64,000 bases of DNA, from assembly GCF_001425755.1 (NCBI RefSeq), contig NZ_LMDH01000001.1, forward strand, positions 2,452,167 through 2,516,166, written 5' to 3'. Source of the DNA: Aeromicrobium sp. Root344. Its GTDB lineage: Bacteria > Actinomycetota > Actinomycetes > Propionibacteriales > Nocardioidaceae. Shown piece by piece: positions 52,615 through 63,026 of this stretch. Positions within the stretch are counted from its first letter, which is position 1, and each line of letters opens with the position of its first letter. The position numbers and the translations under genes were made by a program. The notes beneath the pieces were generated by a model. It worked only from the letters and a program-made list of their open reading frames with translations. It was not told where the DNA came from and ran no database searches.

Positions 52615-53943
52615 GTGGCCGCAACGCGCACGAAGAAGCCGAGCACGAGCCCTGTCCGCCGCACGTACGTCCTGGACACCAGCGTCCTGCTCGCGGACCC
52701 CAACGCGGTCAACCGCTTCCACGAGCACGAGGTCGTCATACCCGTTGTGGTGATCACCGAGCTCGAGGGCAAGCGGCACGACCCGGAGCTCGGCTACTTC
52801 GCCCGCAGCGCGCTGCGCTTCCTCGACGACCTGCGGGTGCTGCACGGCACCCTCGACGTGCCGCTGCCCATCGGCGACGAGGGCGGCACGATCCGTGTCG
52901 AGCTCAACCACACCGACTCGTCGTCGCTGCCGTCGGGCTTCCGCCTCGGCGACAACGACACCCGCATCCTGTCGGTCGCCAAGAATCTCGCCGACGAGGG
53001 CAACGACGTCACGATCGTCTCCAAGGATCTGCCGATGCGGGTCAAGGCGTCGGCGGTCGGCCTGATTGCCGAGGAGTACCGCGCCGAGCTGGCGCTCGAG
53101 TCCGGCTGGACCGGCATGCGCGAGCTCGAGGTCGAGAGCATCGACCTCGACACGCTCTACGAGGGCGGCACGCTCGACCTGCCCGAGGCGCGGGACCTGC
53201 CGTGCCACACGGGCCTGGTGCTGCTGTCCGACAAGGGCAGCGGACTCGGCCGGGTCACCGCCGACAAGGAAGTGCAGCTCGTACGCGGCGACCGTGATGC
53301 GTTCGGCATCCACGGCCGGTCGGCCGAGCAGCGGGTCGCGCTCGACCTCTTGCTCGATCCCGACATCGGCATCGTGTCGCTCGGCGGCCGCGCCGGCACC
53401 GGCAAGTCGGCCCTCGCGCTGTGCGCCGGGCTCGAGGCGACGATGGAGCGCGGCCAGCACAAGAAGGTCGTGATCTTCCGCCCCCTCTACGCCGTCGGCG
53501 GCCAGGAGCTGGGCTACCTGCCGGGCAGCGAGTCCGAGAAGATGGGTCCCTGGGGCCAGGCGGTGTTCGACACGCTCGGCGCGGTCGCCTCACCTGCGGT
53601 CATCGAGGAGATCCTCGACCGCGGGATGCTCGAGGTGCTGCCGTTGACGCACATCCGCGGCCGCTCGCTCCACGACTCCTACGTCATCGTCGACGAGGCC
53701 CAGTCGCTCGAGCGCAACGTCCTGCTGACGGTGCTCTCGCGCATCGGCGCCAACTCCAAGGTCGTCCTCACGCACGACGTCGCCCAGCGCGACAACCTGC
53801 GGGTCGGCCGCCACGACGGTGTCGTCGCCGTGGTCGAGAAGCTCAAGGGCCACCCGCTGTTCGCCCACGTCACGCTGACCCGCTCGGAGCGCTCGCCCGT
53901 CGCCGCGCTGGTCACCGAAATGCTGGAGGACGTCACCTTGTAG
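52615..53943 (+). CDS. phoH2: PhoH2-type PIN-PhoH ATPase/RNase
   Basis: 442 aa, GTG at 52615 behind GAGGAG. N-terminal PIN nuclease domain ([15 protein letters not shown] with the acid D21, [22 protein letters not shown]) and C-terminal PhoH ATPase (Walker [11 protein letters not shown] near 258-266, Walker B-like YVIVDEAQS). Mycobacterial PhoH2 is a sequence-dependent RNA helicase/RNase preceded by a small antitoxin-like gene; none is seen here. fumC follows further on, as in mycobacteria. Confidence 0.92.
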   Translation: MAATRTKKPSTSPVRRTYVLDTSVLLADPNAVNRFHEHEVVIPVVVITELEGKRHDPELGYFARSALRFLDDLRVLHGTLDVPLPIGDEGGTIRVELNHTDSSSLPSGFRLGDNDTRILSVAKNLADEGNDVTIVSKDLPMRVKASAVGLIAEEYRAELALESGWTGMRELEVESIDLDTLYEGGTLDLPEARDLPCHTGLVLLSDKGSGLGRVTADKEVQLVRGDRDAFGIHGRSAEQRVALDLLLDPDIGIVSLGGRAGTGKSALALCAGLEATMERGQHKKVVIFRPLYAVGGQELGYLPGSESEKMGPWGQAVFDTLGAVASPAVIEEILDRGMLEVLPLTHIRGRSLHDSYVIVDEAQSLERNVLLTVLSRIGANSKVVLTHDVAQRDNLRVGRHDGVVAVVEKLKGHPLFAHVTLTRSERSPVAALVTEMLEDVTL

Positions 53944-54053
53944 GTCAGAGGGAGGCCGTGGAAGCCGCGGCCTCCCGAGGGGTGACCGGATGTCGCGGAC
54001 ATGTGGCGGCAAACCGGCTGGGGCGGGCCACGCCGTACGACGAGACTTGAGCC

Positions 54054-55331
54054 GTGCTCGGGGCCAGGTGGATGCGGCGACGCCCCGACCCGGCCGAGTC
54101 GCCGTGGCGATTCACCGACTTCAACGTTCTGTTCCGCTCCGCCAGCCTGAGCCAGCTCGCCAGCAACACCGGCTACGTCGCACTCCCTCTGATCGCCGTC
54201 ACGGCTCTGCGCGCGGGCCCCGCCGAGGTCGGTGCGCTCGCCGCGCTCAGCACGGCGGCGTTCCTGCTGATCGGGCTTCCGGTCGGCGCGTGGGTCGATC
54301 GCACTCGGCACCGCCAGGTGCTGATCGTCGCCGACGTCGCCCGAGCGGTCCTGTTCGCCACGATCCCCGTCGCGTGGTGGCTGGACTCCCTCACGATGCA
54401 GCAGCTGTACGCCGTGGCGTTCGCAAGCGGCGCGGCGACGGTGTTCTTCGACGTCGGATCGCAGAGCGTGCTGCCCCGCATCGTCGGGCCGGCGGCGCTC
54501 GTGCGGGCCAACGCCGCGATCGTCACGATGATCGCGCTGGCCAACGTCGCCGGGCGTGGTGCGGGCGGGGCGCTGGTCCAGCTGCTGACCGCGCCCGTGG
54601 CTGCGTTGTGCTCCGCGATCGCCTACCTGCTGTCGGCCGTCACGCTCACCCGGATGACTCGGGTGCCGCGTGCACCGGCCGGCACGGAGGCCCGGCCCCG
54701 CCTCGGGGTCCAGATCGTGGAGGGCCTGCGCCACGTCCTGGGGCACGCGGAGCTGCGCGCCCTCGCGTTGACCGCGACGCTCAACAACCTCGGCAGCCAG
54801 GTCATCAACACGATGCTGCCGATCCTGTTCGTCCGCGGTCTCGACCTGCCGGCCGGCGCGCTCGGCACCTTCTGGGCGGCCGGCGGCGCGGGCCTGCTCA
54901 TCGGAGCACGCTGTGCCTTGCCGACGGCGCGACGGCTGGGGTACGGCCGCAACCTCGCGCTGATCGGGCTCTGCGTCGCACCCGCCGCCCTGCTCGTGCC
55001 CCTGGTCGACCGGGGTCCGTTGCTGTGGCTCGCCGGCGCCGGCTGGACCCTGGCGCTCTGCAAGACCGGGATGGACAACGTCGTCGGGGTGAGCCTGCGG
55101 CAGCGGATGACCCCGCCGGCGCTCGTCGGCCGGATGAACGCCACGTTCCGCTTCCTGCTGACCGGGGCCCTGGCCCTCGGCGCCGTCCTTGGAGGTGTGC
55201 TCGGCGAGCTCATCGGCGTCCGCGGGACCCTCTGGGTGGGCGCGGTGATCCTCGCGCTGGCGTTCGTCCCGGTCTTCGTGTCGCCCGTCCGCCGACGCCG
55301 CGAGCTGCCCACAGCGCTGGCTGTGACGTGA
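54054..55331 (+). CDS. MFS transporter (MFS_3/EntS type)
   Basis: 425 aa, 10-12 helices. GAWVDRTRHRQVLIVADVARAVL is the A-like loop between helices 2 and 3, and RVRANAAIVT-like (PAALVRANAAIV) and MTPPALVGRMNATFRFL motifs are typical of the group that exports siderophores or macrolides. GTG at 54054; a strong hairpin follows the stop. Substrate unknown. It separates phoH2 from the sugar-transport operon. Confidence 0.85.
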   Translation: MLGARWMRRRPDPAESPWRFTDFNVLFRSASLSQLASNTGYVALPLIAVTALRAGPAEVGALAALSTAAFLLIGLPVGAWVDRTRHRQVLIVADVARAVLFATIPVAWWLDSLTMQQLYAVAFASGAATVFFDVGSQSVLPRIVGPAALVRANAAIVTMIALANVAGRGAGGALVQLLTAPVAALCSAIAYLLSAVTLTRMTRVPRAPAGTEARPRLGVQIVEGLRHVLGHAELRALALTATLNNLGSQVINTMLPILFVRGLDLPAGALGTFWAAGGAGLLIGARCALPTARRLGYGRNLALIGLCVAPAALLVPLVDRGPLLWLAGAGWTLALCKTGMDNVVGVSLRQRMTPPALVGRMNATFRFLLTGALALGAVLGGVLGELIGVRGTLWVGAVILALAFVPVFVSPVRRRRELPTALAVT

Positions 55332-55346
55332 GTCAACTCATGTGAC

Positions 55347-55385
55347 GGAGGGGCCTTTCCCGGTATCCCCGGGAATGGCCCCTCC
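55347..55385. terminator. Strong hairpin between the MFS and ABC-import genes
   Basis: 17-bp arms at 55347-55363 and 55369-55385 with one mismatch and a TATCC loop. It lies 15 bases after the MFS stop and 20 before the lipoprotein start. Confidence 0.8.
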
Positions 55386-55405
55386 TCTGTGGCAAAGTTG
55401 CGCAG

Positions 55406-56647
55406 GTGAGCGCACCAGGGAGGGTATGGGCACGCGTGGGCGCCGCTGCCCTGCTGTGCGTCCTCGCTGCCTGCGGGTCGGCCGGCACCAAGCCCGGCGG
55501 GACCCCCACGCTCACCTGGTACGTCGGCCCGGATCGCGCCGACACCGCGGCCCTCGCGCGTACGTGCACCGAGGCGGCCAAGGGTGCCTACGACATCAAG
55601 GTCCAGCAGCTGCCGACCGATGTCGACGCGCGGCACGCCCTCCTCGTCCGCCGGCTGGTCGCCAAGGACACGTCGATCGACCTGTTGAGCCTCGACTCGG
55701 CGTTCACCGCCGAGTTCGCCGCCGCCGGGTTCCTCGCGCCGCTGCCCGAGGAGCTCAAGGCGCCCTTTGCGCAGGACATCGCGCCGGCTGCGCTCGCGGC
55801 TGCGACGTACGACGGCCAGCTCGCCGTGGCGCCGTGGTGGTTCGACCCGCAGCTGCTCTGGTATCGCGGCAACGTCGCCGAGCGGGCCGGTCTCGACACG
55901 ACCAAGCCCATCAGCTGGGACGACCTCGTCGCGGGCGCGGAGCGGCTCGGCGTGACGATCCAGATCGCCGACGACGACGGCTCGGGGCTGGCGCAGTGGG
56001 TCAACGCGCTGGTCAAGGGTGCGGGCGGCTCACTCGTCGACGGCGCGGGTCGCCGCGCCAAGGTCGGTCTCGACACCGCAGCCGGACGAGCCGCCGCTTC
56101 GGTCGTCGAGTTCTACCTCGAGTCCGGGGGAGCCGGGCCGTCGAAGGACGCGCTCAAGAAGTTCGCCGGCGCCGAGGGCGGATTCCTGCTGGCCCCGAGC
56201 TCGGTCATCGCCGACCGGGACCTCGCCGCGGTGGCCTCGGACCTGTCGTGGACGGCCTATCCCACGGTCGCCGACACCAGCGTCGCGCCGCTGTCCGGTG
56301 TCGGCCTCGCGGTGCCGCTCTACGCCCCGCACACCGACCTGTCGTACCAGGCGATCAGCTGCTTGACGTCGCCCGCCGTGCTCACCTCGATCATGGCGAG
56401 CACCGGCCACAGCGCGAGCCGCCTCACGACGTACGACGACCCGGCGGTCAAGCGGGCCTATCCGCTGGCCGCGGTGACCCGTCCTGCCGTGCTCTCGGGC
56501 GCGACGCTGCCCGTGACGCCCTACTGGCAGGTCGCGGAGCAGGCGCTCGACGACACGTGGTTGCCGCTGCGGGACTTCTCGCAGGACACGACGCTCGAGC
56601 ACTCGCAGAAGGCCGTACGCGCCGCGATCCGAGGGCAGCTCCGGTGA
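55406..56647 (+). CDS. Extracellular solute-binding lipoprotein
   Basis: 413 aa, GTG at 55406. Signal peptide with lipobox LAAC (Cys near 23); mature domain opens TLTWYVGPDRADTAALA, with SIDLLSLDSAFTAEFAAAGFLAPL and APWWFDPQLLWYRGNVAERAGL. It is a family 1 (LpqY/MalE-like) binding protein, probably for a sugar or trehalose-like compound. First of five overlapping genes (ABC import). Confidence 0.88.
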   Translation: MSAPGRVWARVGAAALLCVLAACGSAGTKPGGTPTLTWYVGPDRADTAALARTCTEAAKGAYDIKVQQLPTDVDARHALLVRRLVAKDTSIDLLSLDSAFTAEFAAAGFLAPLPEELKAPFAQDIAPAALAAATYDGQLAVAPWWFDPQLLWYRGNVAERAGLDTTKPISWDDLVAGAERLGVTIQIADDDGSGLAQWVNALVKGAGGSLVDGAGRRAKVGLDTAAGRAAASVVEFYLESGGAGPSKDALKKFAGAEGGFLLAPSSVIADRDLAAVASDLSWTAYPTVADTSVAPLSGVGLAVPLYAPHTDLSYQAISCLTSPAVLTSIMASTGHSASRLTTYDDPAVKRAYPLAAVTRPAVLSGATLPVTPYWQVAEQALDDTWLPLRDFSQDTTLEHSQKAVRAAIRGQLR

Positions 56648-57465
56648 AGGGCTGGCGCTGGCTCGCCCTGCCGTTCGCGGTCCTGCTGACGATCACAGGC
56701 TGGCCGATCGGGCGCGGCATCTGGCTGTCGCTGCACTCCGCTCCGCTGACGAACCCCGACGACCGTACGTTCGTGGGCGCCGACAACTACACCGACGTGC
56801 TGACCAACCGAGGTTGGTGGCTCGCGGTCGCCACGACTCTCGTGATCGTCCTGGCCGTCGTGATCCTGCAGCTGCTCGTCGGTCTGGTGTTCGCCGTGGC
56901 GCTGCGGCGGCTCACGTTCCTGTGGCCGGTGACCCGCATCATCGTGCTGATCCCGTTCGCCCTGCTCGCGGTCGTGTCGGCCGTCGTGTGGCGCGACGCC
57001 GTCACGACCGGGTTCGCGGCCGAGTGGTTCCGTCTCGACGACGTTGGGCCGTTCGGCCAGCTCGTCGGTGTCACGGTCGGTGAGCTCTGGCGCGGCACCG
57101 GCATCACGGCCCTGATCCTGCTCGCCGGGCTGCTGCGGGTCCCGAGCTCGCTCATGGCGTCCGCCATCGCCGACGGCGCCACCGCCTGGCAGCGCTCACG
57201 ACGTGTGGTCCTCCCGGCGATGGGTCCGGCGATCGCGGTCGCCGCGACCTATCGCGGCCTCGACACCTTCCGCATCCTCGAGGGGCCACTGCTGGTCGAC
57301 CGGCCCGGCGCCACGATCCGCACCGCACCGCTGCTGGTCTGGGACACGACGTTCTCGTCGCTCGAGCTCGGTCTCGGCGCCGCGATGTCGATGGTCCTGC
57401 TGGTCATCGCGTTGCTGATGGGCGCGATCATGGTGCCGTTGTTCCGTGTGAGGAGGGTCGTGTGA
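56644..57465 (+). CDS. ABC sugar permease (MalF/SugA type)
   Basis: 273 aa, GTG overlapping the previous stop. Six helices; the cytoplasmic EAA-type loop ASAIADGATAWQRSRRVVLP (near 180-199), where the ATPase docks, is retained. Shorter than many MalF homologues. Partner of the following permease. Confidence 0.88.
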   Translation: MKGWRWLALPFAVLLTITGWPIGRGIWLSLHSAPLTNPDDRTFVGADNYTDVLTNRGWWLAVATTLVIVLAVVILQLLVGLVFAVALRRLTFLWPVTRIIVLIPFALLAVVSAVVWRDAVTTGFAAEWFRLDDVGPFGQLVGVTVGELWRGTGITALILLAGLLRVPSSLMASAIADGATAWQRSRRVVLPAMGPAIAVAATYRGLDTFRILEGPLLVDRPGATIRTAPLLVWDTTFSSLELGLGAAMSMVLLVIALLMGAIMVPLFRVRRVV

Positions 57466-58442
57466 CGCCCTCCGTACGCTCGCGCCTCTGGGCCTCGGGC
57501 TTCGCGTTCGTCCTGGGCTTCGCGGTGGCCAACTACGGCATCATCCGGGTCGCCCGGCCCGACCTGTGGATCTGGGTCGGCCTCGCGGTCGTCCTGATGG
57601 TCACGAGCGCTGCCGGGGTGCTGTTCGCCGACACCTCGCGACCGCTGTCGATCTGGTCGATCATCGGCATCGAGCTGTTCGCGGTGTTCACCCTCGTGCC
57701 GCTGCTCTGGACGTTCACCGTGGCGACCGCGCCGGACGGCACCACCCCGCGATCGGTGTGGCCGCAGGACATCTCGTGGGACGCGTTCGACGGCGCGCTG
57801 CACTCGCAGATCCTGCAGGACGCCGCGGTCACCTCGGTCGTGGTCGCCGGCATCGCCACCGCCGTCGCGATGCCGCTGGCGATCGCCGCCGCATACGCCT
57901 TCGTGCGCCAGCCGATGCGGGGGCGCCGTGCGGCGTACGGGCTGGTCGTGGCGACGCTCCTGATCCCGCTGCTGGCGCTGGCGGGGCCGATCACCGACCA
58001 GGTCATCGCCGCCGACAGGTTCGGCAGCCGGATGTCTCTCGTCCCGCCGGCGCTGCTCATCACGCTGCCGCTGGCGATCTGGCTGTGCGTCACGGTGTTC
58101 CGCGACGTGCCGTGGTCGCTGCGCGACGCGGTGCGTGCCGACGGGGCCACCTGGCTGCAGGCATTCGTACGCTTCGGGCTGCCCAACGTCGCGCCGGGCG
58201 TCGCCCTCGCGACGGCGCTGGTCTTCGTGGCCGGCTGCAACGACTTCGTCCTCGGCGCCGCGCTCTCGGCCAACGACGAGTCGCGGCCGCTGCCGGCCAC
58301 CCTGATGCTCGCGACGGGCCAGCTCGAGACCTCGAGCTCCGCCGTCGCCGCGGCCGGGCTGCTGTGGCTCGCGCCGGTCGTCCTCCTGCTGCTCGTGTTC
58401 CCGCGCCGGATCACTCAACTCCTGGGAAGGTCGTACCGATGA
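57462..58442 (+). CDS. ABC sugar permease (MalG/SugB type)
   Basis: 326 aa, GTG overlapping the previous stop. An added N-terminal helix pair (~10-55) comes before six core helices; the docking loop RDAVRADGATWLQAFVRFGLP (near 223-243) is intact. LVFVAGCNDFVLGAAL near the end fits the MalG type. Confidence 0.88.
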   Translation: MTPSVRSRLWASGFAFVLGFAVANYGIIRVARPDLWIWVGLAVVLMVTSAAGVLFADTSRPLSIWSIIGIELFAVFTLVPLLWTFTVATAPDGTTPRSVWPQDISWDAFDGALHSQILQDAAVTSVVVAGIATAVAMPLAIAAAYAFVRQPMRGRRAAYGLVVATLLIPLLALAGPITDQVIAADRFGSRMSLVPPALLITLPLAIWLCVTVFRDVPWSLRDAVRADGATWLQAFVRFGLPNVAPGVALATALVFVAGCNDFVLGAALSANDESRPLPATLMLATGQLETSSSAVAAAGLLWLAPVVLLLLVFPRRITQLLGRSYR

Positions 58443-59605
58443 CCTCGATCGAAGTCCGCAACCTCACGACGTCCGGCACGGGTGATCGCCCGCTGCTCGA
58501 CGACATCAACCTCACGGTGCCGTCGGGTGAGACGCTGGCGCTCACGGGTCCGTCGGGTGCGGGCAAGAGCCTGCTGCTCAAGACCCTCATCGGCCTCGAG
58601 GAGCAGACCTCCGGCGACATCCTGATCGACGACGTCGTGGTCAACACCGCCGATCCGCGTCGACGTGACCTCGCGATGGTGTTCCAGGACTACGCCCTGC
58701 ACCCGCACCTCGACGTGTTCGACAACCTCGCGTTCGCGGCGACCCTGCGTCGCGGCTACAACCGAGGCGAGCTGTCGGAGCGCATCCACGAGGTGGCCGA
58801 CCTGCTGGCCCTCGGTGAGCTGCTCGACCTCAAGCCCGCCGAGCTCGACGACGCACAGCGCCAGCGCGTCGCCCTGGGCCGCTTGCTCGTGCGCGACGCC
58901 AAGGCGTACCTGCTGGATGCCCCGTTCTCGCAGCAGTCCGAGCGCGTGCGCACGCAGGTCCGCTCGGTCACCAGCCAGTGGCAGCAGGAGAACAAGCGCA
59001 CCTCGATCTTCACGACCAACGACGTCGCGGAGGCGCTCAGCACCGCCGACCGGGTCGCCGTGATGCACCAAGGGTTCATCCACCAGGTCGGCACGCCGCG
59101 AGATCTCTACGAACGGCCCGCCGACATGTTCGTCGCCGGCTACCTCGGCTCGCCGCCGATGAACCTCGTGCCGGCGTTCCCGATGGGGCGCCAGCTCGTC
59201 ATGCCCCTGGCCACGATGCTGCTCGACGACCACCTGCTGGAGCGCATCGGCGAGCGCGGTGTCGTCGTCGCCGGCATCCGGCCCGAGCACTGCTACGACG
59301 CGACGGGTCACGGTGGCCAGGCGGTCACCGACCGGGTCGAGTTCACGACCCGCATCGACGACGTGGAGTGGCGCGGCAGCAGCCAGTTCGCCTACCTCGG
59401 CTACGACATCGCGCCCGAGGTCGAGGAGCTGCTCAACGAGGTCGAGGACCTGCTCGAGTTCGACCTGTTCCAGAGCTTCCTGGTCGCCGAGCTCGCCGCC
59501 GAGAGCACGCTGCGACCGGGCATGTCGATCCGGGTCGTCATCCCGCGCCAGAGGGTGCACGTGTTCGACCCCGAGACGGGTGAGAACCTCACGCTCGCCC
59601 GATGA
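58439..59605 (+). CDS. MalK/SugC-like ABC protein with degenerate ATPase motifs
   Basis: 388 aa. Walker A GPSGAGKS (37-44) and Q83 are normal. The rest is altered: signature LSGGQ is LDDAQ (136-140), the catalytic Glu after Walker B is Ala (LLDAP, A161), the D-loop is FSQQSER, and the switch His is Asn (TTND, N194). The C-terminal 150 residues keep a MalK-type OB/TOBE region (VAGIRPEHCYD and IRVVIPRQRVHVF). It should bind ATP but barely hydrolyse it. Overlaps both neighbours. Confidence 0.87.
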   Translation: MTSIEVRNLTTSGTGDRPLLDDINLTVPSGETLALTGPSGAGKSLLLKTLIGLEEQTSGDILIDDVVVNTADPRRRDLAMVFQDYALHPHLDVFDNLAFAATLRRGYNRGELSERIHEVADLLALGELLDLKPAELDDAQRQRVALGRLLVRDAKAYLLDAPFSQQSERVRTQVRSVTSQWQQENKRTSIFTTNDVAEALSTADRVAVMHQGFIHQVGTPRDLYERPADMFVAGYLGSPPMNLVPAFPMGRQLVMPLATMLLDDHLLERIGERGVVVAGIRPEHCYDATGHGGQAVTDRVEFTTRIDDVEWRGSSQFAYLGYDIAPEVEELLNEVEDLLEFDLFQSFLVAELAAESTLRPGMSIRVVIPRQRVHVFDPETGENLTLAR

Positions 59606-60933
59606 CGGGGTCCACTCGCGGCCAGCGGCTGATCGCCGGGCTGCTCGCCGTCGCTGTAGGCGCGGCGTACGGCGTGCTGACGCTGATGCGCTATCGCCGG
59701 TTCACGATCTCGTCGTGGGACCACGCGATCTTCGAGCAGGCGGTCAAGGGCTATGCCCGGCCTGGCGCGCCGATCGTCGACGTCAAGGCGCCGGGGTTCA
59801 ACATCCTCGGCGACCACTTCTCGCCGATCGATGCGCTGATCGCGCCCTTCTACCGGGTCTTTCCGTCAGCGCAGACGATCCTGCTGGCGCAGGTCGTGCT
59901 GATCGCGGTCTCCGTGGCGGTGATCGCCCTCGTCGCGATGCGGCACGTCGGCACGCTGACCGGCGCGGTGATCGGCCTCGCGTACGGGTTGTCGTTCGGG
60001 CTCCAGTCCGGGGTCGAGGCGGAGTTCCACGAGGTGGCGTTCGGCGCTCCTCTGCTGGCACTGGCCGGTGCGGCGTACGTCGACCGGCGGTTCCGGGCTG
60101 TCGTGCTGTGGTCGCTGCCGTTGCTGCTGGTCAAGGAGGACCTCGGACTGACGGTCGCGATGATCGGCGGCGTGCTGTGGCTCGCGGGGGAGCGGCGCCG
60201 CGGCGTGCAGCTCGCCGCGACCGGGCTCATCGCGATGGCGTTCATCGTGCTGGTCATCGTGCCGTCGTTCAACCCCGGCGACTCGTACGCCTACACGTCA
60301 TCGCTCGGCGGTGATCGCGGGATCGTCGCGACGCTGCTCGACGACCCTGACCGCAAGCTGGGCACGGTGGCGCTGACGGTCGGGATCACCGGGCTCGCGG
60401 CGCTGGTGTCGCCCTGGGTGCTGCTCGTGCTGCCGACGTTCGCGTGGCGGTTCGCCGGAGACAACGCGTACTACTGGGGCACCGAGTGGCACTACTCGCT
60501 GCTGCTCATGCCGATCGTCTTCATCGCGATGGTCGACGGGATGCGCCGGTGGCCGGTGCTGCGGTGGGCGACGGTCGCGGCGGTCGTCGTCACCGGGTTC
60601 ACGCTGGTCAGCTCGCCGCTCTCGACGCTGCTCGACTCCGAGACGTACGACGAGCCGCCACGTGCGACCGCCGCCCACGCGGTCATCGCCGCGGTGCCGA
60701 AGGGCGCGACCGTCGAGACCGACATCGCGATGATGAGCCATCTCGTCACCGACCACACCGTCTACTGGTGGGGCACGATCGGCAAGCAGGTCACTCCGTC
60801 GTACGTGCTGTTCGACGCCGCTGCCGGCATCGACTCACCCGTCGACGTCGTCGCGTACGCCGAGGAGGCCCACGGTGGGACGTACGACCTGGTGTTCAAC
60901 CGCGACGGCTACGTCCTCGCCAAACGCCGCTGA
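59602..60933 (+). CDS. DUF2079-family membrane protein
   Basis: 443 aa, ATG overlapping the ABC gene. About ten helices in residues 10-350 with conserved WDHAIFEQAVKGYARPGAPIVDVKAPGF and LGDHFSPIDALIAPFYRVFPSAQT motifs after helix 1, like DUF2079 (GT-C-fold-like) proteins, and a C-terminal outer domain (VETDIAMMSHLVTDHTVYWWGT). Role unknown; its coupling to sugar import suggests envelope glycan work. Confidence 0.82.
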   Translation: MTGSTRGQRLIAGLLAVAVGAAYGVLTLMRYRRFTISSWDHAIFEQAVKGYARPGAPIVDVKAPGFNILGDHFSPIDALIAPFYRVFPSAQTILLAQVVLIAVSVAVIALVAMRHVGTLTGAVIGLAYGLSFGLQSGVEAEFHEVAFGAPLLALAGAAYVDRRFRAVVLWSLPLLLVKEDLGLTVAMIGGVLWLAGERRRGVQLAATGLIAMAFIVLVIVPSFNPGDSYAYTSSLGGDRGIVATLLDDPDRKLGTVALTVGITGLAALVSPWVLLVLPTFAWRFAGDNAYYWGTEWHYSLLLMPIVFIAMVDGMRRWPVLRWATVAAVVVTGFTLVSSPLSTLLDSETYDEPPRATAAHAVIAAVPKGATVETDIAMMSHLVTDHTVYWWGTIGKQVTPSYVLFDAAAGIDSPVDVVAYAEEAHGGTYDLVFNRDGYVLAKRR

Positions 60934-60939
60934 GCCGGC

Positions 60940-62325
60940 TCAGGGGTGCGTCATGGACATGACGTCGAGCGCCTTATCCAGGTCCGCCTCGCTGATCTCG
61001 CCGCGCTCGACGAAGCCCATCTCGACGACGACCTGACGGATCGTCTTCTTCTCCTTGACCGACGTCTTGGCGACCTTGGCCGCGTTCTCGTAGCCGATGA
61101 ACCGGTTGAGCGGCGTGACGACCGACGGCGACGACTCGGCGAGCTCGAGGCAGCGCTCCTCGTTGGCCGTGATGCCGTCGATGCAGCGGTCGGCGAGCAC
61201 GCGCGACGCGTTGCCGAGCAGGCGCATCGACTCGAGGATGTTGCGGCCGATGACCGGCAGCATGACGTTGAGCTCGAACGACCCGGAGGCGCCGGCGGTG
61301 GCGATCGTCGCGTCGTTGCCGATGACCTGGGCGGCGACCATGAGCGTCGCCTCGGGCAGGACCGGGTTGACCTTGCCCGGCATGATGCTCGAGCCGGGCT
61401 GCAGGTCGGGGAGGGCGATCTCGCCGAGACCCGTGCGCGGGCCCGAACCCATCCAGCGCAGGTCGTTGCAGATTTTGGTGAGGCTGACCGCGATCGTGCG
61501 GAGCTGGCCCGACATCTCGACGAGGCCGTCGCGTGCGCTCTGCGCCTCGAAGTGGTCAGTGGCCTCGGTGATCGGCAGGCCGGTGTTGTCCGCGAGGATC
61601 TCGATGACCCGCTGGGGGAAGCCGATCGGCGTGTTGATGCCCGTGCCGACCGCCGTGCCGCCGAGGGGGACCTCGGCCGTACGCGGGAGGGAGGCCTCGA
61701 CGCGCTCGATGCCGCGGCGGATCTGCGCCGCGTAGCCGCCGAACTCCTGGCCCAGCGTGACCGGGGTGGCGTCCATGAGGTGCGTACGGCCGGACTTCAC
61801 GACGCTCGCGAACTCCTTGGCCTTGGCCTCGAGCGAGGTGGCGAGGTGGTCGAGCGCGGGGATCAGCTCGTTGGTCGCCGACGCGGTGGCGGCGACGTGG
61901 ATCGAGGTGGGGAAGACGTCGTTGGACGACTGGCTGGCGTTGACGTGGTCGTTGGGGTGCACGTCCTTGCCGAGCGACTTCGTGGCCAGGGTCGCGAGGA
62001 CCTCGTTGGTGTTCATGTTGCTCGACGTGCCGGAGCCGGTCTGGAACACGTCGATGGGGAACTGCGCGTCGTGGGCACCGGAGGCGACTTCCTCGGCCGC
62101 GGCGACGATCGCGTCGGCGATGTCCTGGTCGAGGATGCCGAGCTCGGCGTTGGCCTTGGCGCAGGCGGCCTTGATCTGGGCCAGGGCGCGGATCTGCGCG
62201 GGCTCGATCGGGGTGCCGGAGATCGGGAAGTTCTCGACGGCGCGCTGGGTCTGGGCTCGCCAGAGGGCGTCGGCGGGGACGCGGACCTCGCCCATGGTGT
62301 CGTGCTCGATGCGGTATTCGGTCAT
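60940..62325 (-). CDS. fumC: Fumarate hydratase, class II
   Basis: 461 aa. Hydrates fumarate to malate in the citric acid cycle without an iron-sulfur cluster. [12 protein letters not shown] is the superfamily signature with the catalytic serine loop, [14 protein letters not shown] and [16 protein letters not shown] are substrate loops. ATG at 62323-62325 is 7 bases after TATCGT (leaderless). Convergent with the DUF2079 gene. Confidence 0.94.
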   Translation of the reverse strand: MTEYRIEHDTMGEVRVPADALWRAQTQRAVENFPISGTPIEPAQIRALAQIKAACAKANAELGILDQDIADAIVAAAEEVASGAHDAQFPIDVFQTGSGTSSNMNTNEVLATLATKSLGKDVHPNDHVNASQSSNDVFPTSIHVAATASATNELIPALDHLATSLEAKAKEFASVVKSGRTHLMDATPVTLGQEFGGYAAQIRRGIERVEASLPRTAEVPLGGTAVGTGINTPIGFPQRVIEILADNTGLPITEATDHFEAQSARDGLVEMSGQLRTIAVSLTKICNDLRWMGSGPRTGLGEIALPDLQPGSSIMPGKVNPVLPEATLMVAAQVIGNDATIATAGASGSFELNVMLPVIGRNILESMRLLGNASRVLADRCIDGITANEERCLELAESSPSVVTPLNRFIGYENAAKVAKTSVKEKKTIRQVVVEMGFVERGEISEADLDKALDVMSMTHP

Positions 62326-62374
62326 GCTTCCGACGATATCGCTGCGGTGTCGACGCGTATCGGGCAGGCGTGGG

Positions 62375-63016
62375 TCAGAACGCGGAGACCGAGCCGGGCG
62401 CACGTTGTGGCCGGCTCAGGGTGCGTACGACCGCCGCCTGGCCGTGCCTGCGCATCGCGACGCCGCCGAGCAGGTCGACCACGTGCGCGGCGACCGTGCC
62501 GGGGAACTCCGGCGTCGGGAGCCCGACGCTCGCGGCGAGGTCGTCGGAGTGCACCATCAGCTCCATCGACCGGGTGACGAGGAAGTCGTCGGTCGTGAGC
62601 GCCCAGCCCTGCCACGGGATGAAGATCGTGTCGGGGTCACGCGGCGTGCGCAGCAGGTCGGGCAGCTGGTCGAGCAGCGGCGCAACCTCCGCGAGCACCG
62701 CGTCGCGTCCCGCCCGGGCTGCCTCGTTGCCCTCGTCGCGGATCGAGGTGTTGGCCTCGTCCTCGGGACGTGCGGTCACCCACTCGGCCCCCGCGTAGTG
62801 GTCGAGCAGCGGGATCGGGTCGTCGGTCGTCGGCGGCTGCGCCAGGAACCGCGCCGCGTGCTTGACCTGCGCGAGCAGGTGGTGCGCCAGCCCGCCGACG
62901 GTCATCCCGGCACACGCGCTCTCGGCTTCCCACGACTCGGCGACCTCAGGGCGCTCGGCCAGCCGGTAGGCGATGTGGCCGGCGTCGACGAACTCGGTGC
63001 GATCCAACGGCTGCAT
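62375..63016 (-). CDS. Maleylpyruvate-isomerase-like mycothiol-dependent protein
   Basis: 213 aa, ATG at 63014-63016, 7 bases after TAACGT (leaderless). DinB-fold helical protein: [21 protein letters not shown] carries the first metal His, and [17 protein letters not shown] the C-terminal ligands, as in mycothiol-dependent maleylpyruvate isomerase family members. The reaction here is unknown. Confidence 0.8.
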   Translation of the reverse strand: MQPLDRTEFVDAGHIAYRLAERPEVAESWEAESACAGMTVGGLAHHLLAQVKHAARFLAQPPTTDDPIPLLDHYAGAEWVTARPEDEANTSIRDEGNEAARAGRDAVLAEVAPLLDQLPDLLRTPRDPDTIFIPWQGWALTTDDFLVTRSMELMVHSDDLAASVGLPTPEFPGTVAAHVVDLLGGVAMRRHGQAAVVRTLSRPQRAPGSVSAF

Positions 63017-63026
63017 GCGTACGACG

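Noticed and set aside
52615-53943. phoAT-phoH2 toxin-antitoxin pair
   Set aside because: No short gene with a start overlapping or just before phoH2 could be supported in the leader.
60946-62577. 543-codon open frame opposite fumC
   Set aside because: Antisense of fumC; no motif and extreme composition (Arg/Asp/Val/Gly repeats).
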